A stretch of 64,000 nucleotides of DNA from Nemophila menziesii (lineage: Eukaryota > Streptophyta > Magnoliopsida > Boraginales > Hydrophyllaceae), in NCBI GenBank assembly GCA_029959085.1, contig JARWIR010000011.1, positions 7,999,840 through 8,063,839 of the forward strand, given 5' to 3'. The notes below the pieces were generated by a model. It saw only the letters and a list, made by a program, of their open reading frames with translations, made no database searches and was not told the DNA's origin. Position numbers and translations under genes: made by a program. Below, one piece after another: positions 1 through 11,827 of this stretch (position 1 is its first letter; each line of letters starts with the position of its first letter).

Positions 1-1068
1 ATTTTGTACATTTTGACAGTTCAATCCGTTGTTTAAAGGTCTTGGACCATATCTCCCGTCTCAAGAAAAACGTCGCCATGCATGGCATTTCAACAAAGGA
101 GGACATATTGTGTAATTCACTTCGTAAGTCAAAACCCCTCTAATCTAATAATAGTATACGTGTTTACCATACTTTACAAACATGGGCAAGAGTGTGTAAT
201 CATACTTCTTTATATTCTTTTTATGGATTGATTACAAAATGTTAAACTTCATCTTTTATGTTTTTCTCGATGTACATCTTTCCATTTTTGTTTCCATTTA
301 GATGAATATTTAACATGCTAATCATATATGCTTGCCATGTAAATTATGATTTTATATTTTTTGAAATTTAAATTTTACTTTTTGAATAATGTTATATTAA
401 TGAATTTATTTTACCACAATTTAAAATTTATCAATACACCTATATATTTTGATTCAACAACTTAGTAAAAATAAAATATTAGTGATTCATTAAAAAATTT
501 CACCTCCACTAACTAATTACATAAATTGTAATAAAAATAACTAACTGCAAACACTCCACACGTTTGCATCATAGGAGACGAAGAGAAGAAGTAACTATAA
601 AACTAAATCAATACCAACAAAAATTTAAAAAGACACAAATCAATAAACCATATAAAATTCATCTACTATCAAAAAAATATTCATATGGATGAATAAGTAT
701 AACCAAAGGACTCCTAGAGCCAAAAAAATATAGAAATAAAAAGTAAATTTGAAAGCCCAGCACAGCAGATTCGAAGGTAAGTTAAAGATAGAAGATAAGT
801 AAAGGTGTTGAATAGGATTATTAAATCAGCTTTGGATTTTAATTTTGTAATTGTGTAATTAACTTATAACTTTGGTGAAGTTTATTTTATTTTTTATTTC
901 TGAATCGCAAGGATTTGGGTTGTATCAATCGTATTGTACATACTAGCACATATCAATTTCTGATTTTAAGTAATGATATGACGTATCTACTGAAACTGGA
1001 AACAGAGATATACCTGAAGTTATTGTGCAAATGTGTTGTTTCATAGCTCCACATGAATGCACTAATTA

Positions 1069-2230
1069 GGGGGTAATTAATTTATGATCTATTTCTCAAT
1101 TCATTCAAACTCAAAAACACAGTTATTCCATTCGAAATGTAGTCTATTTTGAAGCTATTGTATAAGAAATTTTAACACTCATTGTTAATTTTGAAAAAGC
1201 TTTAATTGATTTCTAAGTATAGAAGAATACAAATTATTATTGTCTCAGATGGTTCAAGCTTCGTTTTAGGAACTTATATCTCAATATATAGACTATGAAA
1301 CATGATTAGGCTCATTTTTGCTAAATTGAGAGTTTAACTCGTATGTCAATTGTATTTTTTTGCAGAATTTTGAATTTGATTTTGCCAATTCACGAGTAAT
1401 TACAATTTTCAATTAGCTGCTCAATAATGGAAAAAGGGGCTATGTTATCACTGTGGCACTAATAGTAAGTGTCATATTTCATATCTCAGCCATAACCTAT
1501 AAATTGCTAAAAAAATGACACAAACTTAGCAATTAATAGACGAGATATGAAATAAGACACTTACTATCAGTGCCACAGTGACACATAGTCCCTTTTACCA
1601 TGATTGAGCGGCTGAATTGAAAATTGTAATTACTCGTGAATTAGCAAAAGCAAATTCAAAATTCTGCAAAAGAAGTACAATTGACATATGAGTTAGGGCC
1701 CGTTTGGAAGTGCTTATTTTAGAGTAAAAAAGCACTTTTAGAATAAAATTCAAGATTTAAAAAAATATTAGAAATTATTTTGAAATCTAAAATTATTTTA
1801 AGTGCTTTTTTTAAGAAGCACCTATTTGGTGCTTCTCATAAAAGTGCTTTTCAAAATCAAAAAAATTCTTAAAATGCTAAAAGCACTTTTAAGTGCTTCT
1901 CCAAAAAAGCACTTCCAAACGGGCACTTAAACTCTCAATTTAACAAAAATATTGTTTGCAATAATTATTTTTTCTATTTCCATAGCAAGAGCCTAATCAT
2001 GTCTCAATGTTTCTATATTGAAATATAAGCGCCTAAAATGAAGCTTGAACCAATTGAGAGAATAATGATTTGTATTCTTCTATACTTCAAAATCAAATAA
2101 GATTTTTAAAAAATAACAACGAGCGTTAAATTTTTTTATGCAATAGCTTCAAAATAGACTACATTTAGAAAGGAACAGCTATACTTTTGAGCTTGAATAA
2201 ATTGAGAAATAGATGATAAATTAATTACCC
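1069..2230. mobile_element. Long-inverted-repeat (foldback) element, copy 1
   Basis: The left edge GGGTAATTAATTTAT and the right edge ATAAATTAATTACCC are inverted. Inward from them almost the whole element is self-complementary: the arms run about 1069-1500 and about 1525-2230, around a loop of roughly 20 bp near 1510-1530. Several arm motifs, such as CTGTGGCACTAATAGTAAG on the left and the matching CTTACTATCAGTGCCACAG on the right, pair over long runs. There is no coding potential. A MITE is nested in the right arm. The structure fits a foldback or long-terminal-inverted-repeat MULE-type nonautonomous element. No clear target-site duplication was found, so the ends are approximate. Confidence 0.7.
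1696..1926. mobile_element. PIF/Harbinger-like (Tourist-type) MITE with TTA target duplication
   Basis: This 231-bp element has terminal inverted repeats (GGGCCCGTTTGG at the left; the right end reads GTGCCCGTTTGG on the opposite strand) and is flanked by TTA at 1693-1695 and 1927-1929. The interior is also strongly self-complementary, with repeated AAGCACTTTTA motifs. Repeat X copy 2 has a single TTA at 25290-25292 with no element between, which defines the empty site. The TTA duplication and terminal sequence are typical of Tourist-like MITEs. No protein is encoded. Confidence 0.85.
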
Positions 2231-2432
2231 GTGCAAAACTGTAGAAGGATCCTTTCTTTGAAACCAAGGTGAAATTGTAGAAAATGAAAAGTTGAGGTGC
2301 TATTTTCAAAAGAATGAAATGAATACACCCTTTTAATTTGGTATGTCCACTATCTCTTGTTTTTTATTAGGATTTTTGAACTTGAATATGCAATCATGTT
2401 TTCTCAGTGATATGCCCCACAATTGTTTACAG

Positions 2433-3091
2433 ATTTACTGAATCGAAAAGGCTCAAATTTCACACTTGAACTTTTAGAGATTATCCTAATTAGTGTGTTT
2501 ACTAAAAACTCAAAGACTCATGTTCCTGAAGATCAACAATGCTCTACAGTGACGCGTCTTTCATTTGGAGCTCTTTCTGGTTTATTTAGACAAACTATAA
2601 TGTATCCTTTAGTTGTTGTTAGTAGGCAAAGGTAGGTACGTTAATTCTTTAATTATTAACCTTTTAAGCATGTTGAATTGTAGAAATTATGGATAATATG
2701 TCTTTTTGGTTAAGGTTGAGCATTTTTTACCTTTGGCTAAAAGTGGGCTTCATTTTCGAAACTCGACTTACTAATCTTATTCGTGATCAAGGGTGGAGAC
2801 AAATATTTGCTAGACTGAGTATTAATTACATTAAGGTAAATAAGGGTGGAGCAAATATTTGTTGGACTGATTATTAATTACATTAAGGTAAATGATCATA
2901 ATTATTATAAATTGATTAATATTTGGTGTTGTTTTGATACTGTGACTAAAAGTAAAATGTTTGAGCAGTTTTGATTATAGATTGTTCCTTCTGTGGCGAT
3001 TAGATTTACAACATATGAAATGATAATGTGTTGGCTCAGTGTTTCTGCTAGACAAATATCAAAGACAGTGAGTAATATTTGTAGTTGTTAG
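2433..3091 (+). pseudogene. C-terminal exons of a mitochondrial CoA-type carrier (copy 1)
   Basis: Three exon-like blocks are separated by introns. Exon a (2433-2631, after a TTTACAG acceptor and before GTAGGT) reads KTHVPEDQQ..., then RLSFGALSGLF and YPLVVVSRQR. Exon b (2715-2835) contains LTNLIRDQGWRQIFARLS and ends NYIK before GTAAAT. Exon c (2981-3091) starts IVPSVAIRFTTYE and runs to a TAG stop. This matches the third repeat of plant mitochondrial carriers of the coenzyme A transporter type: the P-x-D-x-x-R/K signature is present but its Asp is Val here, and the odd helix and matrix loop follow. The N-terminal two thirds and the start codon are absent. The family is inner-membrane solute carriers; this copy is a captured fragment and unlikely to function. 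Confidence 0.8.
2791..2893 (+). repeat. 53-bp tandem duplication spanning an exon end and its splice donor
   Basis: The stretch beginning GGGTGGAGACAAATATTTG at 2791 is repeated from 2844 (GGGTGGAGCAAATATTTG). Both copies end ATTACATTAAGGTAAAT, so the 3' end of carrier exon b and its GT donor occur twice in a row. Copy 2 of repeat X (about 26150-26190) has only one, partly deleted. Confidence 0.85.
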
Positions 3092-3562
3092 GGTGTTAAT
3101 TATTTAGTTTCAATTAAGTAATATTTGTAGGTGTTGACTTAATATTTATGAGTCATGGATTGAACTTGATTTATGTAGGGAAAATGGTTGTTCCATCACC
3201 ACCCAAGAGTTCACTATTTCACAAATGATCTTTGTTTCAATGGATGAGCCTTCTAGAGCTAGAGTTAAACGAGAATGATGAAATTTTTGCTTGATATCCA
3301 TAAAAATAACTTTCAAGCAGATTATGCCTTTTTTTAATATTGTCCGGACAAGTTATGTCGTTTAAAAATAATGTTATACCATTGTCTGGCCAAAGTCTTA
3401 TCAACATCATGTATTGTTCCATTTCCAGCCAAAAGATATCTAGTAAACTACTTAATTTGTTATTCACTAAACTTGTATCACATCATTTATTTCTACAAGT
3501 GAAAAAAAACACATTTTCCATTGCTAAAGGTTGATCTAATATAGTTAAAATCAAAATTAGTT

Positions 3563-5930
3563 AAATTTTTTTGAATCAAGAGATCCGGTGGGGGTGATGG
3601 TTGTGTCCATTTTATGGTCAAGCCTCTATTTTGTCCTTCTAAATTATATATAGAATGGAAACATTATTTATTTTAATAATTTATAATAAATGAAGAAAAT
3701 GGAAAATGGAGACGAAGATGCAAATGGTTTTGGAAGTGACGAGAAGAAGGCTTCTAAGTAAGAAGTATAAAAAATCGTTTTCTTTATTTTTTATAATAAT
3801 TTCTCAAAATAATATTATATGAACGGGAAGAATCATCATCAGAGCTGCTTGGGGTTTTTTTTTTGTTTTTGACAAGTGCAACTTTCTTGGGAGGCTTCTG
3901 TAATGTTAATAGAATGAAAAACAAGAGGATGCGGGCAATGCATAAAAATACCACATCTTGGCTTTAGCTAATTATTGTGTTTTGAGTTGCTTTGTTTTGT
4001 CAATCTTTGTACTACTAGTCTTTTTTTTGAGTTTCTTTGTTTTTTCAATTTTTGTACTGCTAATTTTTGTATTGCTAGTCTTGTTTTAATAATCAGTAGT
4101 ATTTTTTGTAATAATCAATAGTAATTTCAAATCGATTTCTTTTCTTTTTGTTATTAATTTTTTTGGACGTAGTATTAAAGCAGAATTCTAAAAACTCAAT
4201 GAGTTTTCTCGATACTCAACATATTTATTGAGTATACTAATTATAGAAACTGAGTAGACGATCATACTTAGTAATGTTACTGAGCATACAAGCATACTCA
4301 GTAAAGTGACTAGATAAAAAAAATTTAATACCCAATAACTTTTTGCGATACTAAGCACTTTTTTTGATACTTAGTAACTTTTTCAATACTCAGTACTTCA
4401 TACTCAGTAACATTGTCCATACTCATTAACTGGTAATGGAAGAGAGAGAAGAATCTATTTTTTTGTCTTATATACACTATAAGGGTAGTAGTGACAATTG
4501 ACATCTTAGAGGCCTTTTTGGAGGAGAGAGGAATTGGAGGGTTCATTTGTCGCACTAAGATAGTCAACAAGACCCTATATGGAATCCACCCTTGTTAAAT
4601 ATATTAGATATACACGAAGACTACATAAAGATGAACGTTAATTTCACTAATAAAACCTATCGCTATAGATGGAAAACTATCTTGGAATAACACAAAATAA
4701 TTTCATAAGAAAACATCAAATTTAGTTCATAAAATTAACATGTCAAATATCATTTAGTTTTAAATAAAGAAACCAATTATACTTAAAAAAATAATTAGCA
4801 CATTAATATTAAGGATTGCTTTGCATTTAAAAGAAATCCGACAAACAATTACTTTATAGATTCTTACTTGAGGAGAATACTGGGCTTTTCAGAGTACATG
4901 TATTCCACAAAAATGTTAGATCTATCTCTACAAACAGAAGAACATTGTGTATGTTCGTAGAGATATGTCATTTGGGATATTTGGGTGAGTCATATAGCTC
5001 AATTAAAGTTAACAACAAAGATATTGGATTTGTAGAGATATGTGCACAAAGAAAGAGAGGTGTAAGATTGGCAGAGACTTGACATAGTTGTATAGTGGTG
5101 TTCACGGTTTTGTTTATTGTAGGTAACATTTTATTAGAGTTAGAAAGAAATAATTAGATGTTAATTTTGCATAAGTCTTCGAATTTTTAACGTTAAAACA
5201 ACATATATTTTATGAAAAGTCGAGTATTATCAAATGAACTTTAAAATTACAATAATTCGTCCATTTATGTTTATTCTTGTTAATCTTGACTCACGAGCTA
5301 GAAGTTATGTTTTTCAGGTTGACCAAGGTCAAATATCAAATCTTGCCTACAAATTTATTGTCCACATTTCACTATAATTTTAATATGCACCCCCATATAT
5401 CATACCTCTTACTTTCCCCAAAATAGAATATCGTGCCTCATTCGATAATTTAATTCACTAGTCAAAATACATAGCAACCTATAGAACCTAATATAGCAAT
5501 AAAACCACTAAAAATAATTCCTTTAGCTCAATTTACGAACCCACTACCCCAATCACAAACACCCTAAGATCTCAAAAAAATTCTCTATCGTGCACCCTAC
5601 ATTTATAATGTATTCATAGCCCACATCTTTTAAATTTATCCGAACCATCTGTCACACTATACTAGACAACTCACATCCTAATTTAATATTATATGTGCCC
5701 CCACTATCCATCAAAAACTACCATATCCACCCCTCCTCGTTGCAAGCTTAAAAAAAGGTAGATCTACCTACTTTTAAGCTTTTGTCTTATGCAAAAAAAA
5801 TTCTCATTCACGTCCAACTTCTCTAGTTAGCATTTTCGGTCAAATTAAGAATCTAGCTTTCATTTATTTGTATATGAACTTCTTTGGAATATGGAAATGG
5901 ATAATGAAATATAGATGTTGTAAGATAACA
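3563..5930. other. Intergenic, no gene recognised
   Basis: The DNA is AT-rich without convincing coding sequence. About 3691-3762 holds a short acidic/basic frame (ENGDEDANGFGSDEKKASK then stop) that resembles the tail of a nuclear protein but is too short to assign. Between about 4200 and 4440 there are many degenerate copies of an ACTCAGTAAC-like decamer on both strands. Nothing else stands out. Confidence 0.5.
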
Positions 5931-6176
5931 CTACCTATTTTAAGTACATGGGTTCTTCAAGTGAAGTACCAGGTTTATGGTAGTCTGGAGCATTACGGAT
6001 CGTGGTTAGTATATATAATGGTTACTCAGTTAAGAGGACTTGACTACCCCTAGTATGCTACCTATTGTTAGCACATGGGTTCTTCAAATTAAGTATAAGG
6101 TTGATGGTAGTGTGGAGCATCCCAGATCGTGGTTCGTAGATATTATGGTTACTCAGTTAAGAGGACTTGACTATCT
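5931..6176 (+). repeat. 127-bp tandem duplication
   Basis: Two adjacent diverged copies begin CTACCTATT at 5931 and 6058. Both contain ACATGGGTTCTTCAA, GGAGCAT, GATCGTGGTT and GGTTACTCAGTTAAGAGGAC followed by TTGACTA. The second copy differs by several substitutions. No protein is conserved between them. Confidence 0.85.
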
Positions 6177-8007
6177 TGAAATATCATCTTCCGTTGCAAA
6201 ACTCATAATTTTTTAGTGTTTTTATTATTTTTTTTTTCACAAAACATTGAGCACTTCCTAAAATGAATCTGTATAAAACCTTCATACATTGGAAGAACTG
6301 TGAAGAAGTCTAGACTACACCAACACTTTGTATTGGAAATGGGGAGATAAATTAGTATGTAGGTTCGAAAATTATTATAGGGTTTGAAATAGTCCTAATG
6401 AAATTGGGTTGCCAAAATATCAACATCATTACAAGAATATGGTTATTCGCGTTCACTAATAGATTATATATTGTTCACTAGATCTCATTATTTGATAAAA
6501 TGATACATGGAAAAATATAAGAAATTAAATATTTATGAATCAAAGACTTCACATCAATTACTTAGGCCCTCTAAAATATCTTATAAAATTTTGGAATAAT
6601 TTATACATTTTGAAAGACGTTAGAAAATTTTGCTCAAGACCTTCCAAATGGTACAACATATAAAATTTTAAAGTGAAAAAATGAAAGGATCCTCCATAAT
6701 TCATTACCATAAAAGAGATTGCATGTAAGATTAATATGTCTCATCATTACATGACCTAACACAATAATCTAAATACTAAAATAAGTATTTTTCTGCATAC
6801 TACTAAAAAAAATATTTGGATGGTGCAACTACGGTATATCAAATGAACTCCTAGATAATGAATATTATTCACAAGTAATTTAAATTTTTCAGTGAAAGCC
6901 TAATTTGATTTTGATTGGACCATGTTAGAAGAATCCATTTTACCTTTGAGATTGAAGAAAGAATTTGTTAGAGAAATATTGATTTAGGTTTATTGCTTAA
7001 AGAAAAAATCATATCCATAAAAAAATTGAAGAAGAAGAGACATGGATATCTGAAGAAAATTCACCCACGGACATAGAAGACGCAATATAATAATTTTCAG
7101 CAAAAGATCTACATATCACACCTATTGGGCTGAAAGGAAAGCTGACACTAAAAGTCCATCAGAAAATAGACAAGTATGTTTGATTATCTGTAGAAAGTAA
7201 ATTGCATCAAAAGAAAAAGAGCGGGCCTCCAAAAGAAATCTCTCTAGCCACTTAAATCTAATTGAAGGAAAGAGTTTATATAAAGTGATGTGGTACTTTT
7301 ATTAACCAAATCCAATCCTACAAGTCAAATACTTGGAAGATTCTTGCTATAGAAGTCATCAGACATTCTAGGGACTTGTGAATAAATTAAAAGATTAAAA
7401 TAAAGCCTTTTTATGTCAATTGTCATTATGTTGGAAGAATTGATACAATCAACATACATTTGACCGAAGCAAACCAAAACCAAACATTTAAATTCAAGGC
7501 ATAGGAAAGAGAATTTTTTTAACTCATATTGTAATATAAATACATGGCTACCAGATTAGAAAAAACCAACTTTTTAAGAAAGGTTTCACTAGCAATTAAC
7601 CTTCTTAACAGTTATCCATATGATATTTTTTTATAGATCATACATTTTCATATTTACTTATTTAGGAGTATATATATCTAGCATATTATATTGAAATCTA
7701 TGATATTTTAAAAGATAAATAGGCATTTACTAATGATAGATAGATAATCAAAGAGATTTTATGTATAGAATGTACACATGGTCTATTTTCGTTGGAGTTA
7801 GCATAAGGTTACTTTCAAATATTTAGTTTGAAGAGGTTGTAAAGGTTTGTGTGCTGACCTTTAAGGAATTAATGAGTTTTGGTTGAGGTGTATTCACTAT
7901 CATAAGGGTCAATAAAGACCTGAGATGGTAGACTAAACCTTAGTGAGCAAAATCACCATATATTGCACGTTTGTCTTTCTCCATCACTCTTTAATTCTAT
8001 GAATTGT
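6177..8007. other. Intergenic, no gene recognised
   Basis: AT-rich sequence with no conserved reading frame. About 6900-7450 is slightly richer in purines (GAAGAAGAAGAGACATGG) and may be old transposon sequence, but no motif was recognised. Confidence 0.4.
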
Positions 8008-9000
8008 TTTATATTTGATTGATTTTCTCAATATAGTTATTTATATTTAGTACTCCATTTCCATGCTAAGTATTTGAGATATTTTTTATTAGTAAATTTG
8101 GGTGTTTATCTTAGCACTATATCTTTTCCTTTAAACCCAAAAAGTAACGATGATATTGTAAAATAAACATTATTGGATGGTTAAGAAATATACATAGAAA
8201 TAATTAAACAATTTTTTTGTATTCAAATGTAATCACCTGAATTTGTACTTTTATAGGAACAATTACAGCTACATGGCTAAGAAAAGTAACCTAAATATAA
8301 AAAAATATAGCTTCATTGCTAGTGAATTCTTTCAAATGCTTTCTTTTTATATTCTCTTTATGGTCTGAACAATGATGAATTGAAGAGGTTATTCCTCCCA
8401 ATGATGATCTTTTTTATATAAATCAAAGATAATATATTTGAGGCTTATTTTGGATAAAATCATAGGTCCTTTACTTTCCCTCCGAGTTTAGTTTAATGAA
8501 TCTTTCTATATATATTTTATCTGCCTGTCTCATAACTCTAAACTTACTGAGGTTATCAGTTTCATCTTCTATTTTTCGGAAGTCTGGTCTTCTAGATTTT
8601 GAAGGGTTGTTCTTCTATCAGCTAGTATTAGTCAATAATGTTCATATTTTGAGACTTATTTTTTGTGTTGGAGGTTAGTTACTTTTCGATAATATTTCAT
8701 TCTTGCATCTTTGAGATCTGGTCTTGTATGTTATGTTTTTTTCTTGGATAATTTTGGACGTGGTTATGTTGTTTGGTACTTACATTAATGGAGGTCTGGC
8801 CCTTAACTTTTAGATTATAGCTAGACTAAAATACTAAGGTAAACCTATGACTTGCTAAAATCCATTAAATACGGATGATTATACCAATAAAATAAACTAT
8901 CATACAACAAATAATATTTAACAAAATAAGGTTAAAATGAATATTAAGATAAAAACTCCATATGTACACACTGCAAAACAATTTGTATATTTTCAAGTTG
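8008..9000 (+). repeat. Repeat Y, copy 1
   Basis: This matches 63023-64000 in the same orientation, starting at TATTTTATATTTGATTGATT. Shared landmarks include CTATATCTTTTCCTTT, AATATAGCTT and CCAATGATGATCTTTTTTAT. Short indels distinguish the copies. The right boundary is uncertain because the second copy runs off the window. No coding sequence is conserved between them. Confidence 0.75.
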
Positions 9001-9499
9001 TAAATTCAAAATATTAATTCTCAAACATAACGGGAAGTGTTAAAATTGAAAGTAATTATAAATCATAACAAAATAAATCTCATAGTTACTCAATAAATAT
9101 TATCGATTATTTTGGTGTATATATTTTGATAAAATAGAGCAATATTTAGAACTTCTAGCGTATATATGTTACAAATGTACAGTATCAATACACTTATACT
9201 TTTCAAATATTTAATTTTTCATTTTAATAGATCACAAAATAACTAACTATAAAATTATCCAATTATAAAAAAATAATAAGTTTGATGGAATTTATTGGGT
9301 TATTAGTTTTCTAAAACTTCTCATTTAAGAAGAAAAATATATCATTCTTTAATATTCATAGTTGAAAGATCGGCCCGAGCCCATAAACATATAGACAATA
9401 TTTCTTATGAATCATGGATGACTTTCTGCCTAACCTGATATATTCTGAAATATGTGGGGGTGTATGGCCAAGGTAGGTCGAACCTAATATTTTTAGATC

Positions 9500-9755
9500 A
9501 TATCCTCTAGCTCAACTGGACAGAGCCTTGCTATTTCTTCAGCACTTATAGGGGAGGTCCATGGTTCGAATCCCATCCCTAACGGGTGTAAAGTGAGAGG
9601 TACAAGGCTCGAATCTCTCCCTGAACATGGGTAACCTAGTTCTGATTTATCATGAGAATATATATGGGGAGACATGTATATCTTCGTGGGATTAGTCAGG
9701 TGCGCGCAAGCTAGCCCGGAACCCATGTAACCAAAATAAAAATAAAAACAAAAAC
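9500..9755 (+). mobile_element. tRNA-derived SINE, near full length
   Basis: The 5' part is tRNA-like: TAGCTCAACTGGACAGAGC at 9508-9526 matches an RNA polymerase III A box, and GGTTCGAATCCC near 9562 matches a B box. An unrelated body follows (ACATGGGTAACCTAGTTCTG, then TATATGGGGAGACATGTATA, then CCCATGTAACC) and ends in an A-rich tail with CAAAATAAAAATAAAAAC. A 5'-truncated relative lies at 13808-13971. No clear target-site duplication was seen for this copy. Family name not assigned. Confidence 0.8.
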
Positions 9756-10278
9756 ATGCATACAGAGTCCTCCTTGCATGATTACCTTATTTGTGATTCT
9801 AGAGATACTAATTTATTTGAATAAATATTTCCTATGATATTCACCAACATTATTAATACCTCTTTGCATGTTAATAACTTATATGATAGAATATATTTCC
9901 ATTGCCCTATCTTTTAACTTATCATGGATATTTTGTGTGTTTACTCCTAATTAATTAGATTAATCAAATTTAGATAATTTTGTTTTCCACAGATACTAGT
10001 AAGTAGGACCATTAGCATTGAATGTGAACCATCAAACTTTAAAGTGTATTATAGTTTCCAAGTTGATACATGTTTATGTTAAACAATAGCCTTACAAATT
10101 ACAATAAAAAACAATGAGAAGAAGTAAACCTTCGAGGAGCTTACTAAGCTAGCAAATAAAACTATAAACCAAACTAGCTAAAGTTACATATTTTCAATAA
10201 TAAATTGCAGCTTGCCTTTGACGTTAGTCATCTTCTAGATAATTTAATGGAGATAAGAGAAACAATCTTGTGGTAAAT
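9756..10278. other. Intergenic, no gene recognised
   Basis: AT-rich sequence between the SINE and the LINE fragment. No reading frame, RNA gene or repeat was recognised. Confidence 0.4.
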
Positions 10279-10690
10279 CTACTCCTCATTACAAAAAGGA
10301 TTGATGTGCATTCTATGATTCCTTTTAATTTGAATACAATAAATGAAAGTTGTAAAACATAAGCTTAAGATGAGAGCTTTCTCTTTACCGTTATTGCCAT
10401 AACATATGAACATTGTAAGGTCATTCAAATCAGCTGGACTTTGGGTAATCTCACAACTTGCTAACAGCTTCTTTAAAATCCTATTTGAGAAAGGGAAATT
10501 TACCAAGAAAAGATTAATGTCTTCAATACACGTAATACACAGTTCACATAAAGGACTGATATTAAGTCCCCAAACCATTCTTTACTTTTCTTTCTCATAT
10601 AATTCAAATGGGGTTTTTTGGGTATTGATCCATATGTTAGATTCTTTGAGTTTACTTTATCAACATTATGTTTTAATTTGACATAAATGA
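10279..10690 (-). pseudogene. LINE C-terminal zinc-binding (zf-RVT) fragment
   Basis: The minus-strand frame at 10279-10578 reads WGLNISPLCELCI, then NLFLVNFPFSNRILKKLLA, then AADLN-like linker residues, LILSLCFTTFIYCIQIKRNHRMH. This follows the order of the zinc-binding domain near the C-terminus of plant L1-type LINE polyproteins: a basic G-I/L segment with CxxC, a H/N-LF-x-CPFS block, a Trp-rich middle, and a final A-x-x-Y-x-I-W-x-x-RN-x-R block. The second histidine/cysteine pair is degraded. Upstream residues (to about 10690) continue in another frame (MRKKSKEWFGDL), so at least one frameshift is present. No other part of this LINE was recognised. Confidence 0.55.
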
Positions 10691-11084
10691 TTAAGTAATA
10701 GAATTGGTCTAGATGTGTGCTAGTGATCAAGGTTAATGCAGTTTATTCACTTATGCCTAATTTAATCTATAGTTAGTGTAAGTCCCTACTTGTTTTCACT
10801 TAATGATATATTATATTATTTAATAAGATATTAAATTAATGAAATAATTTGTTTAACTAATTTAGATATGAAAATATCTTAGCTATTTTGTTTCATTAAG
10901 ATATCAAGTGAAACATTGTTCACTAAAACTCGTCTATTAACTGAAAACATTCCTTTATGTTGGTTATTCAGTAATCAACACTTATTACTTACAAAAAACT
11001 TGGCCAAATTTGGGTTTTATGTATTTTAGAAGTATTTAGAAATATCATATAAGAAAACAATCTAATTACAACAAATATGATTTT

Positions 11085-11320
11085 GAGCTCCTTTTCAAGT
11101 GTTTTTTGTAATAGCACTTAAAACGCTTCTAGAATTTTAAAAGTGTTTTTTGACCCTGAAAAGTACTTTTATGAGAAGCATCAATTAATTACGTGATTCT
11201 AGAAAAAAGCACTTAAGTAATTTTAGATTTCAATTTTTTTTAATAATTTTTTAGATTTATAAGTTTATTCTAAAATCGTTTTTTTAGTAAAAAATAAGCA
11301 TATCCGAATGGGAACTTTGT
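11085..11320 (-). mobile_element. Degenerate relative of the 1696-1926 MITE
   Basis: Read on the minus strand, 11318 to 11090 parallels the MITE block by block: CCCATTCGGATATGCTTATT, TTTAGAATAAA, GAAATCTAAAATTA, TTAAGTGCTTTTTT, GATGCTTCTCATAAAAGT and a final AAAACACTTGAAAAGG. The termini are eroded and no target duplication is visible, so this is an old insertion of the same or a sister family. Confidence 0.65.
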
Positions 11321-11827
11321 TTCCTTCAATTTTGATTTTAAATAAAGATCCCATGAACCAGTTGAAACTAGTCAAATCTAATAAATTGGTCCATATGAGA
11401 AAAGGAACTTGAATCTTGATGCTCCACTATACACCGATCATAATGAAGTTGCACGTATGAAGCCAAACGAAGGAGGACCGATTCATAGACAATTGTGCTG
11501 TATTCTTCATAATTCATAAAGTGCAAGCCAAACACCATTGTAGAATCGATCTTTTATTACATAACATTATCTTATAACTTATGGTAGTGTTTAAAATTTT
11601 TTAGTTCCACTTTGAATGTAGGTGTAAAATGATTACACCCTCTTTGAGAATTGTGATTCTCAAAGAATAGAAAAAATGAGCTCATATGATTGTTGGTAAA
11701 GAATAATAAACACTAATCAAACAAAATGATTTTAGTTAAAAAGTATAATGTTCAACATGTTACTTATAAAAATGAATAAACAAGCATTTAAGAATGTTGG
11801 ACAAAAATTCCTCAAATACATAATGAA

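Larger units (their letters stand above)
1..3562 (+). repeat. Repeat X, copy 1 (5' part outside window)
   Basis: Base 1 aligns with about 23570 and about 61465, and the match to copy 2 continues, with indels, to about 3562 (about 26970 in copy 2). The block holds the hairpin element, a MITE and the carrier pseudogene, which are described separately. It looks like a large composite repeat carrying captured gene pieces with their introns, which fits a DNA transposon or segmental duplication better than a retrocopy. The superfamily is not determined because no complete ends are visible. Confidence 0.75.
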
